Shown in pieces: positions 35,149 to 48,327 of a stretch of DNA of 64,000 nt. Each line of letters opens with the position of its first letter. Position 1 is the stretch's first letter. Source of the DNA: Polyangiaceae bacterium (GTDB lineage Bacteria > Myxococcota_A > Polyangia > Polyangiales > Polyangiaceae); the NCBI GenBank assembly GCA_025937835.1, contig JAICQO010000014.1, positions 33,530 to 97,529 of the forward strand, read 5' to 3'. Below the pieces are notes generated by a model, which was not told the DNA's origin, ran no database searches, and was given only the letters and a program-made list of their open reading frames with translations. The position numbers and the translations under genes are program-made.

Positions 35149-36060
35149 ATGCGCCGCTCCGCGGTCTCGCTGCTGCTGTTCGCTCTGACTCGCCCGGCCT
35201 CGGCTCAGCCGGCATCGGAGCCCGCCCCGGACACCGTGGAACCCGCAGCGGCGGAGCAAGCCGCGGCCGAGCCAACTCCCGCAGCGCCCGAGCCGGAGCC
35301 CGGGCCAGTGCCGTCGAGCGCGGCTCCGGCTCCACCCGCTCCGGTCGAGACCGCGCCGCCCGCGCCGGCTCCTCCGCCTCCCACGGCGCCGGCCGTAGCG
35401 CTCACGCCAGAGCCCGCGCACGCGCCTCCCGTTCCGCCCGAGCGCGAGGCCGAGCGTGCACCGGCTGCCGCACCGGCCGAGCGAGACTTCGGGCTCGAGC
35501 TCGACCTTTCGTTGAACGCGCGCCTGGGAGAGCAGGGCTCGTACTCGGAAGATCGAGGCTACGGCGCACTCTACGGTGTCGGCGCGTGGCTGCGCGCCGC
35601 CGCGTCCGTCGAGCTCGGCCTAGAGCTCACGCGCACCGAGCTCGGAGAGGTCGAAAACGCACGCAGTCCGAACTTGATCTGGGCCGAGTACGGCGTGACG
35701 AGTCTGTGGTTCGGGGGGCGCTTCGAGCCGTGGCGCTCGAACGATCTGGGGCTGTTCGTGGCGCTGCGCGTCGGTTACGGCCTACAAGACGTGTCGGCGC
35801 GCGGGGTGCAGCAGGAGCCCGGGGGGCTCGCCCCGGCCGGTAGCTTCTCCTGCTCGCAGACCGGGGGTGGCGGCATCGCGTTCGGTGGCGGCGCGGGTGC
35901 GGCGCTGTTCCTCGGACCGCATGTCCAGCTCGTGGGGCGGCTCGACGCCACGGCCCACCGCTTGACGAGTGATCGGCTCGGCTCGTGCGCCCCCGGCATC
36001 GGTTCCGTGACGAGCTTGGGGGTGGGCCTGGGGCTCGCCTACGGCTTCGAAACCAGCTGA
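35149..36060 (+). CDS. Outer-membrane barrel protein with Pro/Ala-rich N-terminal spacer
   Basis: 303 residues from the ATG at 35149. A signal peptide ends PASAQ. Residues about 25-115 are almost only Pro, Ala and Glu, an extended periplasmic or surface spacer. The remainder (FGLELDLSLNARLGE to LGLAYGFETS) reads as an OmpX/OmpW-like eight-strand barrel with Gly-rich turns. No specific family recognised. It is the last gene of the presumed iron locus. Confidence 0.75.
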   Translation: MRRSAVSLLLFALTRPASAQPASEPAPDTVEPAAAEQAAAEPTPAAPEPEPGPVPSSAAPAPPAPVETAPPAPAPPPPTAPAVALTPEPAHAPPVPPEREAERAPAAAPAERDFGLELDLSLNARLGEQGSYSEDRGYGALYGVGAWLRAAASVELGLELTRTELGEVENARSPNLIWAEYGVTSLWFGGRFEPWRSNDLGLFVALRVGYGLQDVSARGVQQEPGGLAPAGSFSCSQTGGGGIAFGGGAGAALFLGPHVQLVGRLDATAHRLTSDRLGSCAPGIGSVTSLGVGLGLAYGFETS

Positions 36061-36098
36061 GCGCGGGCGAACGGGAAGCAAGCTCGTGTCGCCATCGT

Positions 36099-36129
36099 GG
36101 GCAACATGGCTTCATCTCGAGTGTTGCCC
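36099..36129. terminator. Bidirectional terminator-like hairpin
   Basis: Perfect 8-bp inverted repeat (GGGCAACA / TGTTGCCC) with a 15-nt loop between convergent genes ending at 36060 and 36206. Confidence 0.4.
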
Positions 36130-36205
36130 CGAGACACCACGACGATCGTCTCTCAGGGCCTCGCGGATTTCGGCAGCGTCGATTTCAGCGGCAAACCGGT
36201 GACGC

Positions 36206-36850
36206 TCACTTCTTCGACAGCTTGAAGGCGTGCGACCAGCTGCCGCCGCGAAAGCCCGGGATGCACCACAACATACACAACGGCTCGATGGCGCGCGCGG
36301 CCTCGGCGCTGCCCATGTCTTCGACGTCCCAGCCGAGCTTCGCGAGCAAGCGCGCGACCTCGGCGCGTGCGCCGTCGTCGTTGCCGCAGATGAACATGCT
36401 CGGCTTCTGCCCGCCGAAATCCGGATCGATCATGACCGATGCGCCGACGCACGAGAACGCCTTCACGAACCGCGCCTTCGGCGCCTTTCGCTGGAGCCGC
36501 TCGAGCAAGGACTCGTTCGGGCCGGTGAAGAAGCGAATCACGCCGTTCACCGGCGCCTCGTCGGCGATCGGGTTGGTCGTGTCGATCACGAGCTTGCCGT
36601 CGAGCGCTCCGCCGCACAGCTCGATGACTTTTTCGGCGGCGCCGCCCTTCACGGCCAGGATCGCGATCTCGCCGAAACCCGCGGCCTCGCTGAAGCTGCC
36701 GACGCTCGCGCGCTCCCCGGCCTTGGTCTTCCAATCGGCGAGCTTTGCCGGTTCGCGCGTGCCGCGCATCACGGCGTAGCCCTTGCCCAACAGCCCCTCC
36801 GACAGCGTCTCACCGACGCTGCCCGAGCCCAGGATCCCGATCTGACTCAT
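36206..36850 (-). CDS. NADPH-dependent F420-reductase-like oxidoreductase
   Basis: 214 residues; ATG with a GAGGAC ribosome site. The N-terminal Rossmann motif is GILGSGSVGETL, followed by RGTREPAKL with an Arg-containing NADPH-type phosphate site. IAILAVKGG, VIDTTNPIAD and the C-terminal WDVEDMGSAEAARAIEPLCMLW block match the 'NADP oxidoreductase, coenzyme F420-dependent' family. Many members outside archaea act without F420, and no F420 gene is in the window, so the acceptor is unknown. Confidence 0.8.
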   Translation of the reverse strand: MSQIGILGSGSVGETLSEGLLGKGYAVMRGTREPAKLADWKTKAGERASVGSFSEAAGFGEIAILAVKGGAAEKVIELCGGALDGKLVIDTTNPIADEAPVNGVIRFFTGPNESLLERLQRKAPKARFVKAFSCVGASVMIDPDFGGQKPSMFICGNDDGARAEVARLLAKLGWDVEDMGSAEAARAIEPLCMLWCIPGFRGGSWSHAFKLSKK

Positions 36851-36877
36851 GTCCTCGCGGGGCCTCGGCGCACCCGC

Positions 36878-39956
<3,079 letters not shown>

Positions 39957-39969
39957 ATCAGAGACCAAC

Positions 39970-40782
<813 letters not shown>

Positions 40783-40804
40783 AGCTCACGCTCTCGTCCG
40801 GGCC

Positions 40805-42019
40805 TTACTGAGCTGGGGCGACGCACTCGTGCGTCAGCGGGTCACAGATCGAATTGCCGCTGCAGTTCTCGTCAGTGGCGCACCGCACGCAGGTCCCCTG
40901 AAAACAGCGGCCCATGAGCACCGGGCACTTGGCGTCCGTCTCGCCGTCGGGCACCAATTCGGTGTAGTTGCACTCGCCTTGGGAGCAGGTCGTGCTGCGG
41001 TAGCACGCGGGAGCAGCGTCGCACGTTCGCGCAATGCCTTTGCACGTGCCGTCGCTGCGGCAGCTGTCGTCCAAGGTGCAGCCGTCGCCGTCGTCGCACG
41101 TGCCCGTCTTGTTCGCGCAGGCCCCGGTGCCGTCACACGTCCCGCTCGTTCCACACTGCTCGTCCGACTCTTCGCAGGCGTCGTGAGCGACGCGCCCTGC
41201 GACGATGTTCGAGCATTGCCCCTTGGGAGCAGTCGTCAGCGGTGCCCCGGAGCACGCCTGGCAGCCCGTGCAGGCGCGATCGCAGCAGACTCCGTCGGCG
41301 ACGACCTTCGACAAGCACTCGAAGGCTTCGCTCGCCCCCGCTCCGCTCGGCTTCTTGGCGGTGCAGGTGCCGCCGCTGCCCGAGAGCTTGCAGTAGCTCG
41401 CGCTGCCGCAATCCATCTGCGAGGCGCAGGACTTCTGACAACCATTGGCCGTGCAGACGCTCGCGCCACACGCTTCGGGAAGCGGCGTCGAACACGCCCC
41501 CAGCCCGTCGCAGGTCGCCGCCGGCACGAAGCTTCCGCCGGCGCACGCGCTCTCCGCGCAGACGTGGCTCGTTCCGACCTTCCGGCAAGCGCCTTCGCCG
41601 TCGCAGGTGCCGTCGTTGCCGCACTGGTTGGTCGCGGTCTCGTCCTCGCAGACTTCGTGCGGATCTTGACCCGCCAGGACCGGCGCGCAGGTGCCGTCGC
41701 TCTTGCCGGTGAGCGCGAAGCGGCAGGCGTCACAGTTGGCGCAGCTGCGATCGCAGCACACGCCGTCGATGCAGCGGCCGTTGGCGCACTCGGCGTTGCT
41801 GCTGCACTCCTCGCCCACCGGCCGGTCGCGCTGGGTCGCCGTGCTGCCCCCCGCGCTGCTCCCGGGCGAGCCAGCGGCCGGCGAGGCGCTGCCGCCGCTG
41901 CTGCTGCCGTTCGAGCCTCCGGTCTCGCTCTCGAAGACGTAGTCATTGCTGTCGGCCGTCCGGCACTGCACGAGCGGCGCGGCTATCAAAAGCGCGAGCA
42001 GGCTCGTCAGCGGGCGCAT
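40805..42019 (-). CDS. Cys-rich repeat lipoprotein
   Basis: 404 residues from the ATG at 42019. The signal peptide ends APLVQC (C19), followed by a Gly/Ser linker (about 30-60). The rest has more than 50 cysteines in repeated blocks: CCDRSCANCDAC then GNDGTCDGEGAC, and later CCDRACTGCQAC then GTSGTCDGTGAC, showing an internal duplication. Such modules occur in surface or fibre-associated proteins of myxobacteria. Function unknown. It ends next to the signal-peptide protein upstream by 17 nt. Confidence 0.78.
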   Translation of the reverse strand: MRPLTSLLALLIAAPLVQCRTADSNDYVFESETGGSNGSSSGGSASPAAGSPGSSAGGSTATQRDRPVGEECSSNAECANGRCIDGVCCDRSCANCDACRFALTGKSDGTCAPVLAGQDPHEVCEDETATNQCGNDGTCDGEGACRKVGTSHVCAESACAGGSFVPAATCDGLGACSTPLPEACGASVCTANGCQKSCASQMDCGSASYCKLSGSGGTCTAKKPSGAGASEAFECLSKVVADGVCCDRACTGCQACSGAPLTTAPKGQCSNIVAGRVAHDACEESDEQCGTSGTCDGTGACANKTGTCDDGDGCTLDDSCRSDGTCKGIARTCDAAPACYRSTTCSQGECNYTELVPDGETDAKCPVLMGRCFQGTCVRCATDENCSGNSICDPLTHECVAPAQ

Positions 42020-42036
42020 GGGGCCGGCAGTTTCGG

Positions 42037-43971
42037 TCAATCGCGGACGAACGTCGAGCCGTCGAAGCGGTAGCTGCGCTTTTCCTGGGTCCAGGGCAAG
42101 AGCAACGGCTCGAGGCCGCCCGCCGCCGTGGTGTCGGGCGGGAACGGATAAGTCTGTTCGGTCCAACCGATCGCGCGCGACGGGCGCAGCTCGATCCGCG
42201 TCGCTCCGCTACCGGACTTGTTGAGGTTGATGTTGATGCTGCCGAGGATCTGATTCTTACCGACGGAGCGGCCGGTCTCGGCGCCGAACAGCCGCACCAG
42301 GGATTCGCCGCGGATGCCGTAGACGAGGAACGCATGCCGATCCACCACGTCCCCGCCGAGCGCCTTGCTGGCCTTGGCGTGCAGCACCGCGCGCACCACG
42401 ATTTCAGCCTTGCCGTCCCCGGTCAGGTCGCTGGCGCTCGCGTCGACGATGTCCTTCGGATCGCCCACGCCGCACGTGATGAAGGCGTAGCTCGCGCCCC
42501 CGCGGAAGCCCTTGCCGAAGACCACGATGTCCTTGCCGTGGATCAACACGCGCTCCGGGGCGGTGTCGCCGACCACGTCGGTCACGAAGTCGAAGCGCGG
42601 CTTGCCGCCGCCGGCGCCCCGCTCCCTGCGGTACAGCGCGTAGACACGGTCCAGCATCTCCTCCGCCGTCGGTGGCCGGGGGGCGAGCCGCGCAGGCTCC
42701 GGTGCCTTCTCCGATTTCGATTCCGACTTCGAACCCTTCGAGCTCCGCGGCGCGCTGGTGGGCGGAGCGTCCGTCTCGGAGCCGAAGCCGCTGCCTTGCC
42801 AGCGGAAGGTCCGGCTCTTCTGGCCTTGCCACGGGAACAGCACGCTCGGCATCTTCGACGGCAGCGGCTCGGCGTATTCGTCCGCCTCGAAGCCCTCGTG
42901 CTTACCTTGCGAAACCTCGATGGTAGCGCCGTCGATCTTCACCCGATTCGCGATCAGCCCGTCCGGCGTCTTGACCGCGATTTCGTGGGCAAAGGCCGTG
43001 AACGGCGAGTCGTCGCGGCCGAGCCGCATCACCTCCAAGATCTCACGGTACTTGTCGCGCGCGCCCACGCGTTTTCTGACGACGATCTCGGCGTGGCCGT
43101 CGCCGTCGAAGTCGTTGAGCTCGACCTTGGTCACCGAGCCCTGCGACCCGAAGCCGAGATCGACGAACGACATCTCCTTGCCCTGCCGGAAGTCGGGGCC
43201 GCTCACGGTCAGGAATTTGCCGAACACGGCGACGCGCTCGTACATCGCTCCGCCGGCCACGTTGCCGTAAGCCTCGCGCGTCGCCAGATCGGACAAACCG
43301 TTGTCGCGGAGCAACGTCTCGAGCGCCTGCTCTCCCTCGAGCAGCAACGGCGGCATGCCGGTCGCCGTTTGCCCCAGGCTGGTCGACAGCACCGACTTGA
43401 CGGTCCCCGGCGAGTCGGCGTTCGTGTAACCGACCGCCGCGCGCAGGCCGACACGCGTCGTCTTGGCCTCGCGGAACGCGCTCCACGGGATCTGCGCTTC
43501 GAGATGCAGGCCCGTGTCGGTCGGGTTTTCGACGGCCTTGGCCCCGGACACGGTCTTGCCGTTCATGCGAACGACGGCCGGGAACTTACCGGGCTTTCCG
43601 GGGTGAACGCGCACCTCGTACGTGGCGTAGTCGCGACCGCGCGGGAACGCGATGGTCAGGGTTGCATGGTCTTCCGCGTCACCGGCCTCCGCGGTGCGCG
43701 CGATTTGTTTGTCGGCGGTGCGCAACGCCAGATACAGGTGGTTCGCGTCGTATCCAACGACGGCGCCGGCGGAAAGGGCGGGCCCGCGCAGCACCTCGGA
43801 GAGCGGCGCGGTCTTCGCCGGCCACTCGCGGAGCTCGCCGTCGATGCGGATCTTCTCTCCGTCGCGCGGCTCGGCCGTCAGCATGCGACCGCGGGCGCTC
43901 GCCGGCAGAGCGAGCGTCAGAGAGGAAAACGTGAACCAGAGACCCAGCCACAAGCGCTGCATTTTTCGCAC
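42037..43971 (-). CDS. Exported protein with CBM9/DOMON-like and FG-GAP-like regions
   Basis: 644 residues; GTG start at 43971 or ATG at 43962. A signal peptide ends PASARG. Residues about 35-190 have the CBM9/DOMON-like pattern (IRIDGELREWPAKTAPLSE ... YDANHLYLALRTADKQI ... WSAFREAKTTRVGLRAAVGYTN), which binds sugar or heme in other proteins. The rest contains at least two FG-GAP/VCBS-like segments (VELNDFDGDGHAEIVVRKR and ASDLTGDGKAEIVVRAV), calcium-binding propeller blades. Function unknown; no membrane anchor is seen. Confidence 0.72.
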   Translation of the reverse strand: MRKMQRLWLGLWFTFSSLTLALPASARGRMLTAEPRDGEKIRIDGELREWPAKTAPLSEVLRGPALSAGAVVGYDANHLYLALRTADKQIARTAEAGDAEDHATLTIAFPRGRDYATYEVRVHPGKPGKFPAVVRMNGKTVSGAKAVENPTDTGLHLEAQIPWSAFREAKTTRVGLRAAVGYTNADSPGTVKSVLSTSLGQTATGMPPLLLEGEQALETLLRDNGLSDLATREAYGNVAGGAMYERVAVFGKFLTVSGPDFRQGKEMSFVDLGFGSQGSVTKVELNDFDGDGHAEIVVRKRVGARDKYREILEVMRLGRDDSPFTAFAHEIAVKTPDGLIANRVKIDGATIEVSQGKHEGFEADEYAEPLPSKMPSVLFPWQGQKSRTFRWQGSGFGSETDAPPTSAPRSSKGSKSESKSEKAPEPARLAPRPPTAEEMLDRVYALYRRERGAGGGKPRFDFVTDVVGDTAPERVLIHGKDIVVFGKGFRGGASYAFITCGVGDPKDIVDASASDLTGDGKAEIVVRAVLHAKASKALGGDVVDRHAFLVYGIRGESLVRLFGAETGRSVGKNQILGSININLNKSGSGATRIELRPSRAIGWTEQTYPFPPDTTAAGGLEPLLLPWTQEKRSYRFDGSTFVRD

Positions 43972-44089
43972 GGCCGTATAGCATGCCGACTCCGGCCCCG
44001 GACGCTATCGAAACGATTGGCGGGCACCACCCGGCACGAATGCCCGGTGTGGGCGGAAGTACGAAAGCAGCCCATCGCCCCCGGCTTCG

Positions 44090-44419
44090 CTAATTCGAGG
44101 CGTCGCTCAGGATCCGAAACCAGAGCGAGCGCGGGGCGCCGCAGGCCCGACATTTCAGGCGCGCCTCGCGCAAGCGCGCACCATCGATGGGGACGGCCGC
44201 TTGCTCTTGGAGCTCGAGCTTTCCGTCACAACGCGGGCAGCGCACGCGCGCGACGTGTGCGTCGATCACCGAAGGGGTGGGCACTTGCAGCGCAACTCGC
44301 GGCGCTCCACCCGCTTCGAGCTCGAACAAGCGCTCGCGGTCGGCTGTGAGTCGCTGTGCCGCGCGCGCCTGCTTGCGTTCGACGGTTCGCTTGGTTTCGG
44401 AACGCGGCTTGCGCTTCAT
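44090..44419 (-). CDS. Small zinc-ribbon protein
   Basis: 109 residues. The N-terminus is strongly basic (KRKPRSETKRTVERKQARAAQR). The C-terminal half has a four-Cys zinc ribbon (CPRC at about 61 and CRAC at about 91). No partner is evident. It is divergent from the kinase gene; the 267-nt region between (44420-44686) holds no clear gene or promoter, apart from AT-rich TAGAAT overlapping the kinase start. Confidence 0.6.
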   Translation of the reverse strand: MKRKPRSETKRTVERKQARAAQRLTADRERLFELEAGGAPRVALQVPTPSVIDAHVARVRCPRCDGKLELQEQAAVPIDGARLREARLKCRACGAPRSLWFRILSDASN

Positions 44420-44686
44420 GCGTCCGGATCTTGCCTCGAGCGATGGCGACTTGCCTACCCTCTGCGCGCGGGTCTCCGCCTGTGCGAAGCGAGCTCGCGG
44501 GCAATTCCAGGCAGATTCACCCGTGAGAGGTGGGCGTGGTGCTTCGTCCCACGCTATTATGATCGAGTCGTCGCCGCCGTTGCGTTCATCGGCAGCTGGC
44601 AGCGACGCTCATCTCTGGCGCGGCTGTCACGGAGCTCTGCTCCGCCGTCTTGCTCTCTCCGTGGAGTTAAACCGACCCCGAGTAGA

Positions 44687-46243
44687 ATGCGTCGTAGTCT
44701 CTCCGATTTCCAAGTAGGCGAACCGTTCGGGCGCTACGAGCTCCTGTTCCCGGTCGCCGAAGGTGGAATGTCGCGCGTGTGGGCAGCACGCCTACGAGGG
44801 ACACGCGGTTTCCAGAAGGTGGTCGCGCTGAAGACGCTGCTCGCGAACGGCCCCGAAGGCCAAGCGCTCGAGCAGATGCTGCTGGACGAAGCCCGCCACG
44901 CAGCCGCGATCCAGCACCCGAACGTCGCGCAGTACCTCGACGTCGGCGAGCAAGAGGGCGTGCTGTTTCTGGTGATGGAATGGCTCGACGGCGAGTCGTT
45001 GAGCACGCTGATCAAGAACGCGCGACACACGTGCGGCATCCCGCTCGGTGTTGCGGTCGAGATCGTGGTTCAGGCCTGCAAGGGCTTGCACGCCGCGCAC
45101 GAGCTCCGCGACGCGTCCGGTCACCCGCTCGGCCTCGTGCACTGCGACGTCTCGCCGCAGAACATCATGCTGACCGGCGCTGGTGCGGCGAAGCTCATCG
45201 ACTTCGGCGTGGCGCGCGCCACCCGCGGCGCGGCTTCCGGCACCAACGCCGTGACCGGCAAGCTGTCGTTCATGGCGCCGGAGCAGATCCGCGGGCGTGA
45301 GTTCGACCGGCGCGCGGATCTGTTTTCGCTCGGCATCGTGCTCTACCTGCTGAGCACCGGCCAGCACCCGTTCCCGGGCAAGACGCCGCGCGAGATCATG
45401 CAACGCATCCGCGTCGGCGAGAGGCCGCGCCCGCCGAGCCAGCTGCTTCCCGGTTTCCCGCCCGCGCTTTCGCGGGTCGTTTTGAGCGCGCTCGAGCACT
45501 CGCCCGAGAACCGCTTCGCGAGCGCCTCGGAGATGGCGAACGAGCTCTTGCGTGCGACTCCCGAGCGCGCGGACGAGCCGGCGCTCGCGGCCTTCGTGGA
45601 GAAGGTGTGTTCGGCCGAGCTCGACGTGAAGCGGCGAGCCATCGCGCGCGCTCTCTCGCTCGCGCCTGCGAGCAGCGACAGCCAGAAGCTCGCTGTCTCG
45701 TCTCCGCCGCCGTCTTCTCGGCGCTTACCTTCGAGCGAGGCCGCGTCGTCGATCTCCTCGACCCTACCGGCGACCGTGGTCACCGCGCTCCCGGTCCCGC
45801 TCGAGAGCGCGCCGCCACGGCGCGGCAAGCTGCTCGGCGCGAGCTTGTTCGTCGCGGCGGCGCTGGCTGGCTTTCTGGCTTCCAACTTCGACCGCTTCCG
45901 TCCGCTGTCCGGCGAGGCCGTCGTGCCGCACCCGAGCCTCGAGCCGCGGGCGGCGAGCGCAGCCGCACCGGCGGCGCTGCCCGAGCCCGAGGCGGCGCTC
46001 GAGCCCGCCGCGAACCCCGACCCGGCCGCTGAAACAGCGTCCGAGGCCGAACCCGAAGCCGAGCTCGAGCCTCGCGCCGAGAAACCGGCCAAACGCGGCT
46101 CGACGACTGCACGCCGCAAGGCCGTACGACCGGCGCGTCCCGCGGCGGCGTCACCTGCCCGTCCGGGCCGCGCGCCCGCGCAAAAGCCAGCGCGCGCCCT
46201 GAAGGACACCGAGCGGGACGCGGTCCAGCGCTACGGCATCTGA
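44687..46243 (+). CDS. Membrane-anchored Ser/Thr protein kinase (Hanks type)
   Basis: 518 residues from the ATG at 44687; the frame is open further upstream but not protein-like. Kinase core at 16-285: glycine loop AEGGMSRVWAAR, VALKTL (K49), HCDVSPQN (catalytic D154, N159; His-Cys-Asp in place of His-Arg-Asp), DFGVAR (D172) and FMAPEQIRG. The missing Arg of HRD suggests little activation-loop dependence. A Ser/Pro juxtamembrane stretch, one membrane helix (SLFVAAALAGFLASNF, about 385-400) and a Pro/Ala/Glu/Lys-rich tail follow, with no recognised sensor domain. Confidence 0.9.
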   Translation: MRRSLSDFQVGEPFGRYELLFPVAEGGMSRVWAARLRGTRGFQKVVALKTLLANGPEGQALEQMLLDEARHAAAIQHPNVAQYLDVGEQEGVLFLVMEWLDGESLSTLIKNARHTCGIPLGVAVEIVVQACKGLHAAHELRDASGHPLGLVHCDVSPQNIMLTGAGAAKLIDFGVARATRGAASGTNAVTGKLSFMAPEQIRGREFDRRADLFSLGIVLYLLSTGQHPFPGKTPREIMQRIRVGERPRPPSQLLPGFPPALSRVVLSALEHSPENRFASASEMANELLRATPERADEPALAAFVEKVCSAELDVKRRAIARALSLAPASSDSQKLAVSSPPPSSRRLPSSEAASSISSTLPATVVTALPVPLESAPPRRGKLLGASLFVAAALAGFLASNFDRFRPLSGEAVVPHPSLEPRAASAAAPAALPEPEAALEPAANPDPAAETASEAEPEAELEPRAEKPAKRGSTTARRKAVRPARPAAASPARPGRAPAQKPARALKDTERDAVQRYGI

Positions 46244-46259
46244 AGCGGGCGACAGCCGC

Positions 46260-47576
46260 TCAGAACAGCACGGTGTGCGAGAGCACCGACCAGCCGCCGG
46301 GCTTCAGCACCACGCGCTTCTTCTTCCTCACTCCGCGCGCGACGAGCTCGACCTCGTAGGTCCCGGCGGGCAGGCGAACCCGTCCGAGCGCGATCCGCGC
46401 AGGCAGCGTGGCCCAGCTGCGCGTGTCCGGCGTGTCCGTGGCGGTGAGCGTCGCTTGCACGCCCAGGCTGAGCAACGCGCCGACCACGCCGCCTTCGGCC
46501 TTGCGCGCGGCCTCGCCGGCCACGACGCGCGTCAGCATGCGCGTGATCGCCGAGGCGACGATCGCGCCCTTGGCCTGCTCCCAGGCGTTCTTGGCTTCGA
46601 CGTCGACGGCCAGCGCGCCTTCGAGCTGTGCCCAGGAGCCGTTCAGGGCAAACCCGGGTGTCTCGTAGCTGCCGCGCGATTTGCCGAGCTCCGGGTAATT
46701 CACCCAGGTCACGAGGCCCTGCGCCGCAAGGTAGTTGGCGCGGTTGCGGTCGGCCGGGCTGATCGCGCCGGAGGCGTAGGTGAGGGCCAGCCCGATCGGC
46801 ACGCGCTTGGCGATCTTGGCCGGGACGCGGCCGTAGTTGATGACTACGAGCAGCTCGGCGTCGCCCTCGGTCGCTGAGGCAGGGGCCTTGGCCGCGGCCG
46901 CCTCGAGCCGCGGCGAGCGCCGGCCGCCCGCGTCGAGCAGGCGCTTCACCGGCCCCGCAAGCGAAGGGAACTCGGCGGAGCTCAGCGCCTCGTCGTAATG
47001 GAGCAGCGCCTCGTCCGCCTTGCCGCTCTTCTCGAAGGTGAAGCCGGCGAGGTAGCTGCCGGGGCCGATCAGGGAGCGCCCGAGATCCGGGTTGCTCGCA
47101 AAGTAGCTCTGCATGACGCTGAGCCGTCGAGCCTCGATGCGCGCGCCGTTCAGATCGCCGCGCACCAGGTAATTCAGCATGTTCATCGTGTTGATGAGCA
47201 GCTTCTCGTACGGTGGGGCGCGGTACGGCCCCGCGTCGTCGCTGAACAGATACTTGGCGAGGTCGTGACCGGTGTTGCGCGACAGATCGAGCAGGTCGAT
47301 TTCCTTGTCGGCGACCTCCAGATCCCGGCTGCTGAGCTCGGTGCGGCCGAGCTCTTGCAAGATCATCGCGCGATCGAGCAGGAACAGCGCGTTCTTGCCG
47401 CCGGTCTTTTCCGGCAGCTCCTTCGCGCTGTCCACCTCGAGCTGCTCGTTGACGAGAGCGAGCGCCTCGGCGGGCCGCCCGGCATCCAGCGCGCTGCGGA
47501 TGGCCTTGGTGTGATCGGAGTGGCTCGCGCACGCGGAGAGCCAGAGCGCAAGCAGCAGCACGACGAAGCGGTACAT
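46260..47576 (-). CDS. COG3014-type lipoprotein
   Basis: 438 residues. The signal peptide ends ALWLSAC (C16). Residues about 20-210 look like TPR-type helical pairs (AIRSALDAGRPAEALALVNEQLEV). The C-terminal part is beta-rich with the LPAGTYEVELVARG strand common in COG3014 proteins. The gene follows the LpoB-like gene by 9 nt, a pairing seen in other proteobacteria, where these lipoproteins are linked to cell-wall or envelope assembly. Function not established. Confidence 0.78.
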   Translation of the reverse strand: MYRFVVLLLALWLSACASHSDHTKAIRSALDAGRPAEALALVNEQLEVDSAKELPEKTGGKNALFLLDRAMILQELGRTELSSRDLEVADKEIDLLDLSRNTGHDLAKYLFSDDAGPYRAPPYEKLLINTMNMLNYLVRGDLNGARIEARRLSVMQSYFASNPDLGRSLIGPGSYLAGFTFEKSGKADEALLHYDEALSSAEFPSLAGPVKRLLDAGGRRSPRLEAAAAKAPASATEGDAELLVVINYGRVPAKIAKRVPIGLALTYASGAISPADRNRANYLAAQGLVTWVNYPELGKSRGSYETPGFALNGSWAQLEGALAVDVEAKNAWEQAKGAIVASAITRMLTRVVAGEAARKAEGGVVGALLSLGVQATLTATDTPDTRSWATLPARIALGRVRLPAGTYEVELVARGVRKKKRVVLKPGGWSVLSHTVLF

Positions 47577-47585
47577 CGGCGAGGA

Positions 47586-48173
47586 CTAAATAATCGCCTT
47601 CGTCACCGCGGTCTTGTGCTGGAACAGGATCTCGCCGGTCTCCACGTTCAGCACCTGGATGAACATGAAGTACTGCACGCGGCGCTCGCCGGATTGACGT
47701 TCGTCGTTGCTGTAGACGCGGCCGGTCACTACGTAGCGCGCGCCCACTTGCTTGCCCCAGCCCGCGATCTGAGAAGGATCGAAGGCGCCCGAATACTGGC
47801 GCTTGATCTCTTCCACGAGCGCCGGCTGCTGCTCCATGCTGATCACGCGCACGTGGCCGGCGTTGACGAGCGTGGTCTCGATGTCGGCGAGCAGCGCGTC
47901 GATCGAGCTGTCGATGTGCTCGCTGGTCTCGTTCCGGAGCGGGATCACGGCCACCGCCGGCCGGTTCTCGGCCTCCCAGCTCTTGACCACCGCAGACGTC
48001 TGCAGAGCCTGCATGTTCTCATGCAGCATCTTCTGCAGGTCGCGGCGGTCGAGCCCGGTGCTCATGGCCTGGTCGTCCAACCCGGCCACGTCGTCACCGC
48101 GAACGGCCTTTGGCCCTCCGCAACCAACCAACCCCACCAGCATGCACACCGACCAAGCACGCAGAAGCAACAT
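47586..48173 (-). CDS. LpoB-like penicillin-binding-protein activator lipoprotein
   Basis: 195 residues from the ATG at 48173 with an AAGGCG ribosome site; the open frame upstream is not protein-like. The signal peptide ends GLVGC (C18). The mature domain has the LpoB order: LDRRDLQKMLHENMQAL, RPAVAVIPLRNETSEHIDSSIDALLADIETTLVNAG, ALVEEIKRQYSGAFD and GARYVVTGRVYS. In enterobacteria LpoB activates PBP1b from the OM. It leads the COG3014 lipoprotein gene. Confidence 0.82.
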   Translation of the reverse strand: MLLLRAWSVCMLVGLVGCGGPKAVRGDDVAGLDDQAMSTGLDRRDLQKMLHENMQALQTSAVVKSWEAENRPAVAVIPLRNETSEHIDSSIDALLADIETTLVNAGHVRVISMEQQPALVEEIKRQYSGAFDPSQIAGWGKQVGARYVVTGRVYSNDERQSGERRVQYFMFIQVLNVETGEILFQHKTAVTKAII

Positions 48174-48327
48174 TCGCTTTCGCCTTTCGTAGCGGCCGCC
48201 CGGGCCGAACCCAGTAACTTGGACGGACCAGGGGCGAATTTCGATGTAAGGCTGCCCCGCCCGGAACGAAAGGGGCTTCTTGGGGGCTTCGGCAAGGCTC
48301 TCGCCCCCTTGGGAAAACCCCGGCCGA

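Noticed and set aside
48174..48327. GGGGGC/GCCCCC inverted repeat after jag
   Set aside because: Six-base stem in very GC-rich DNA, likely by chance.
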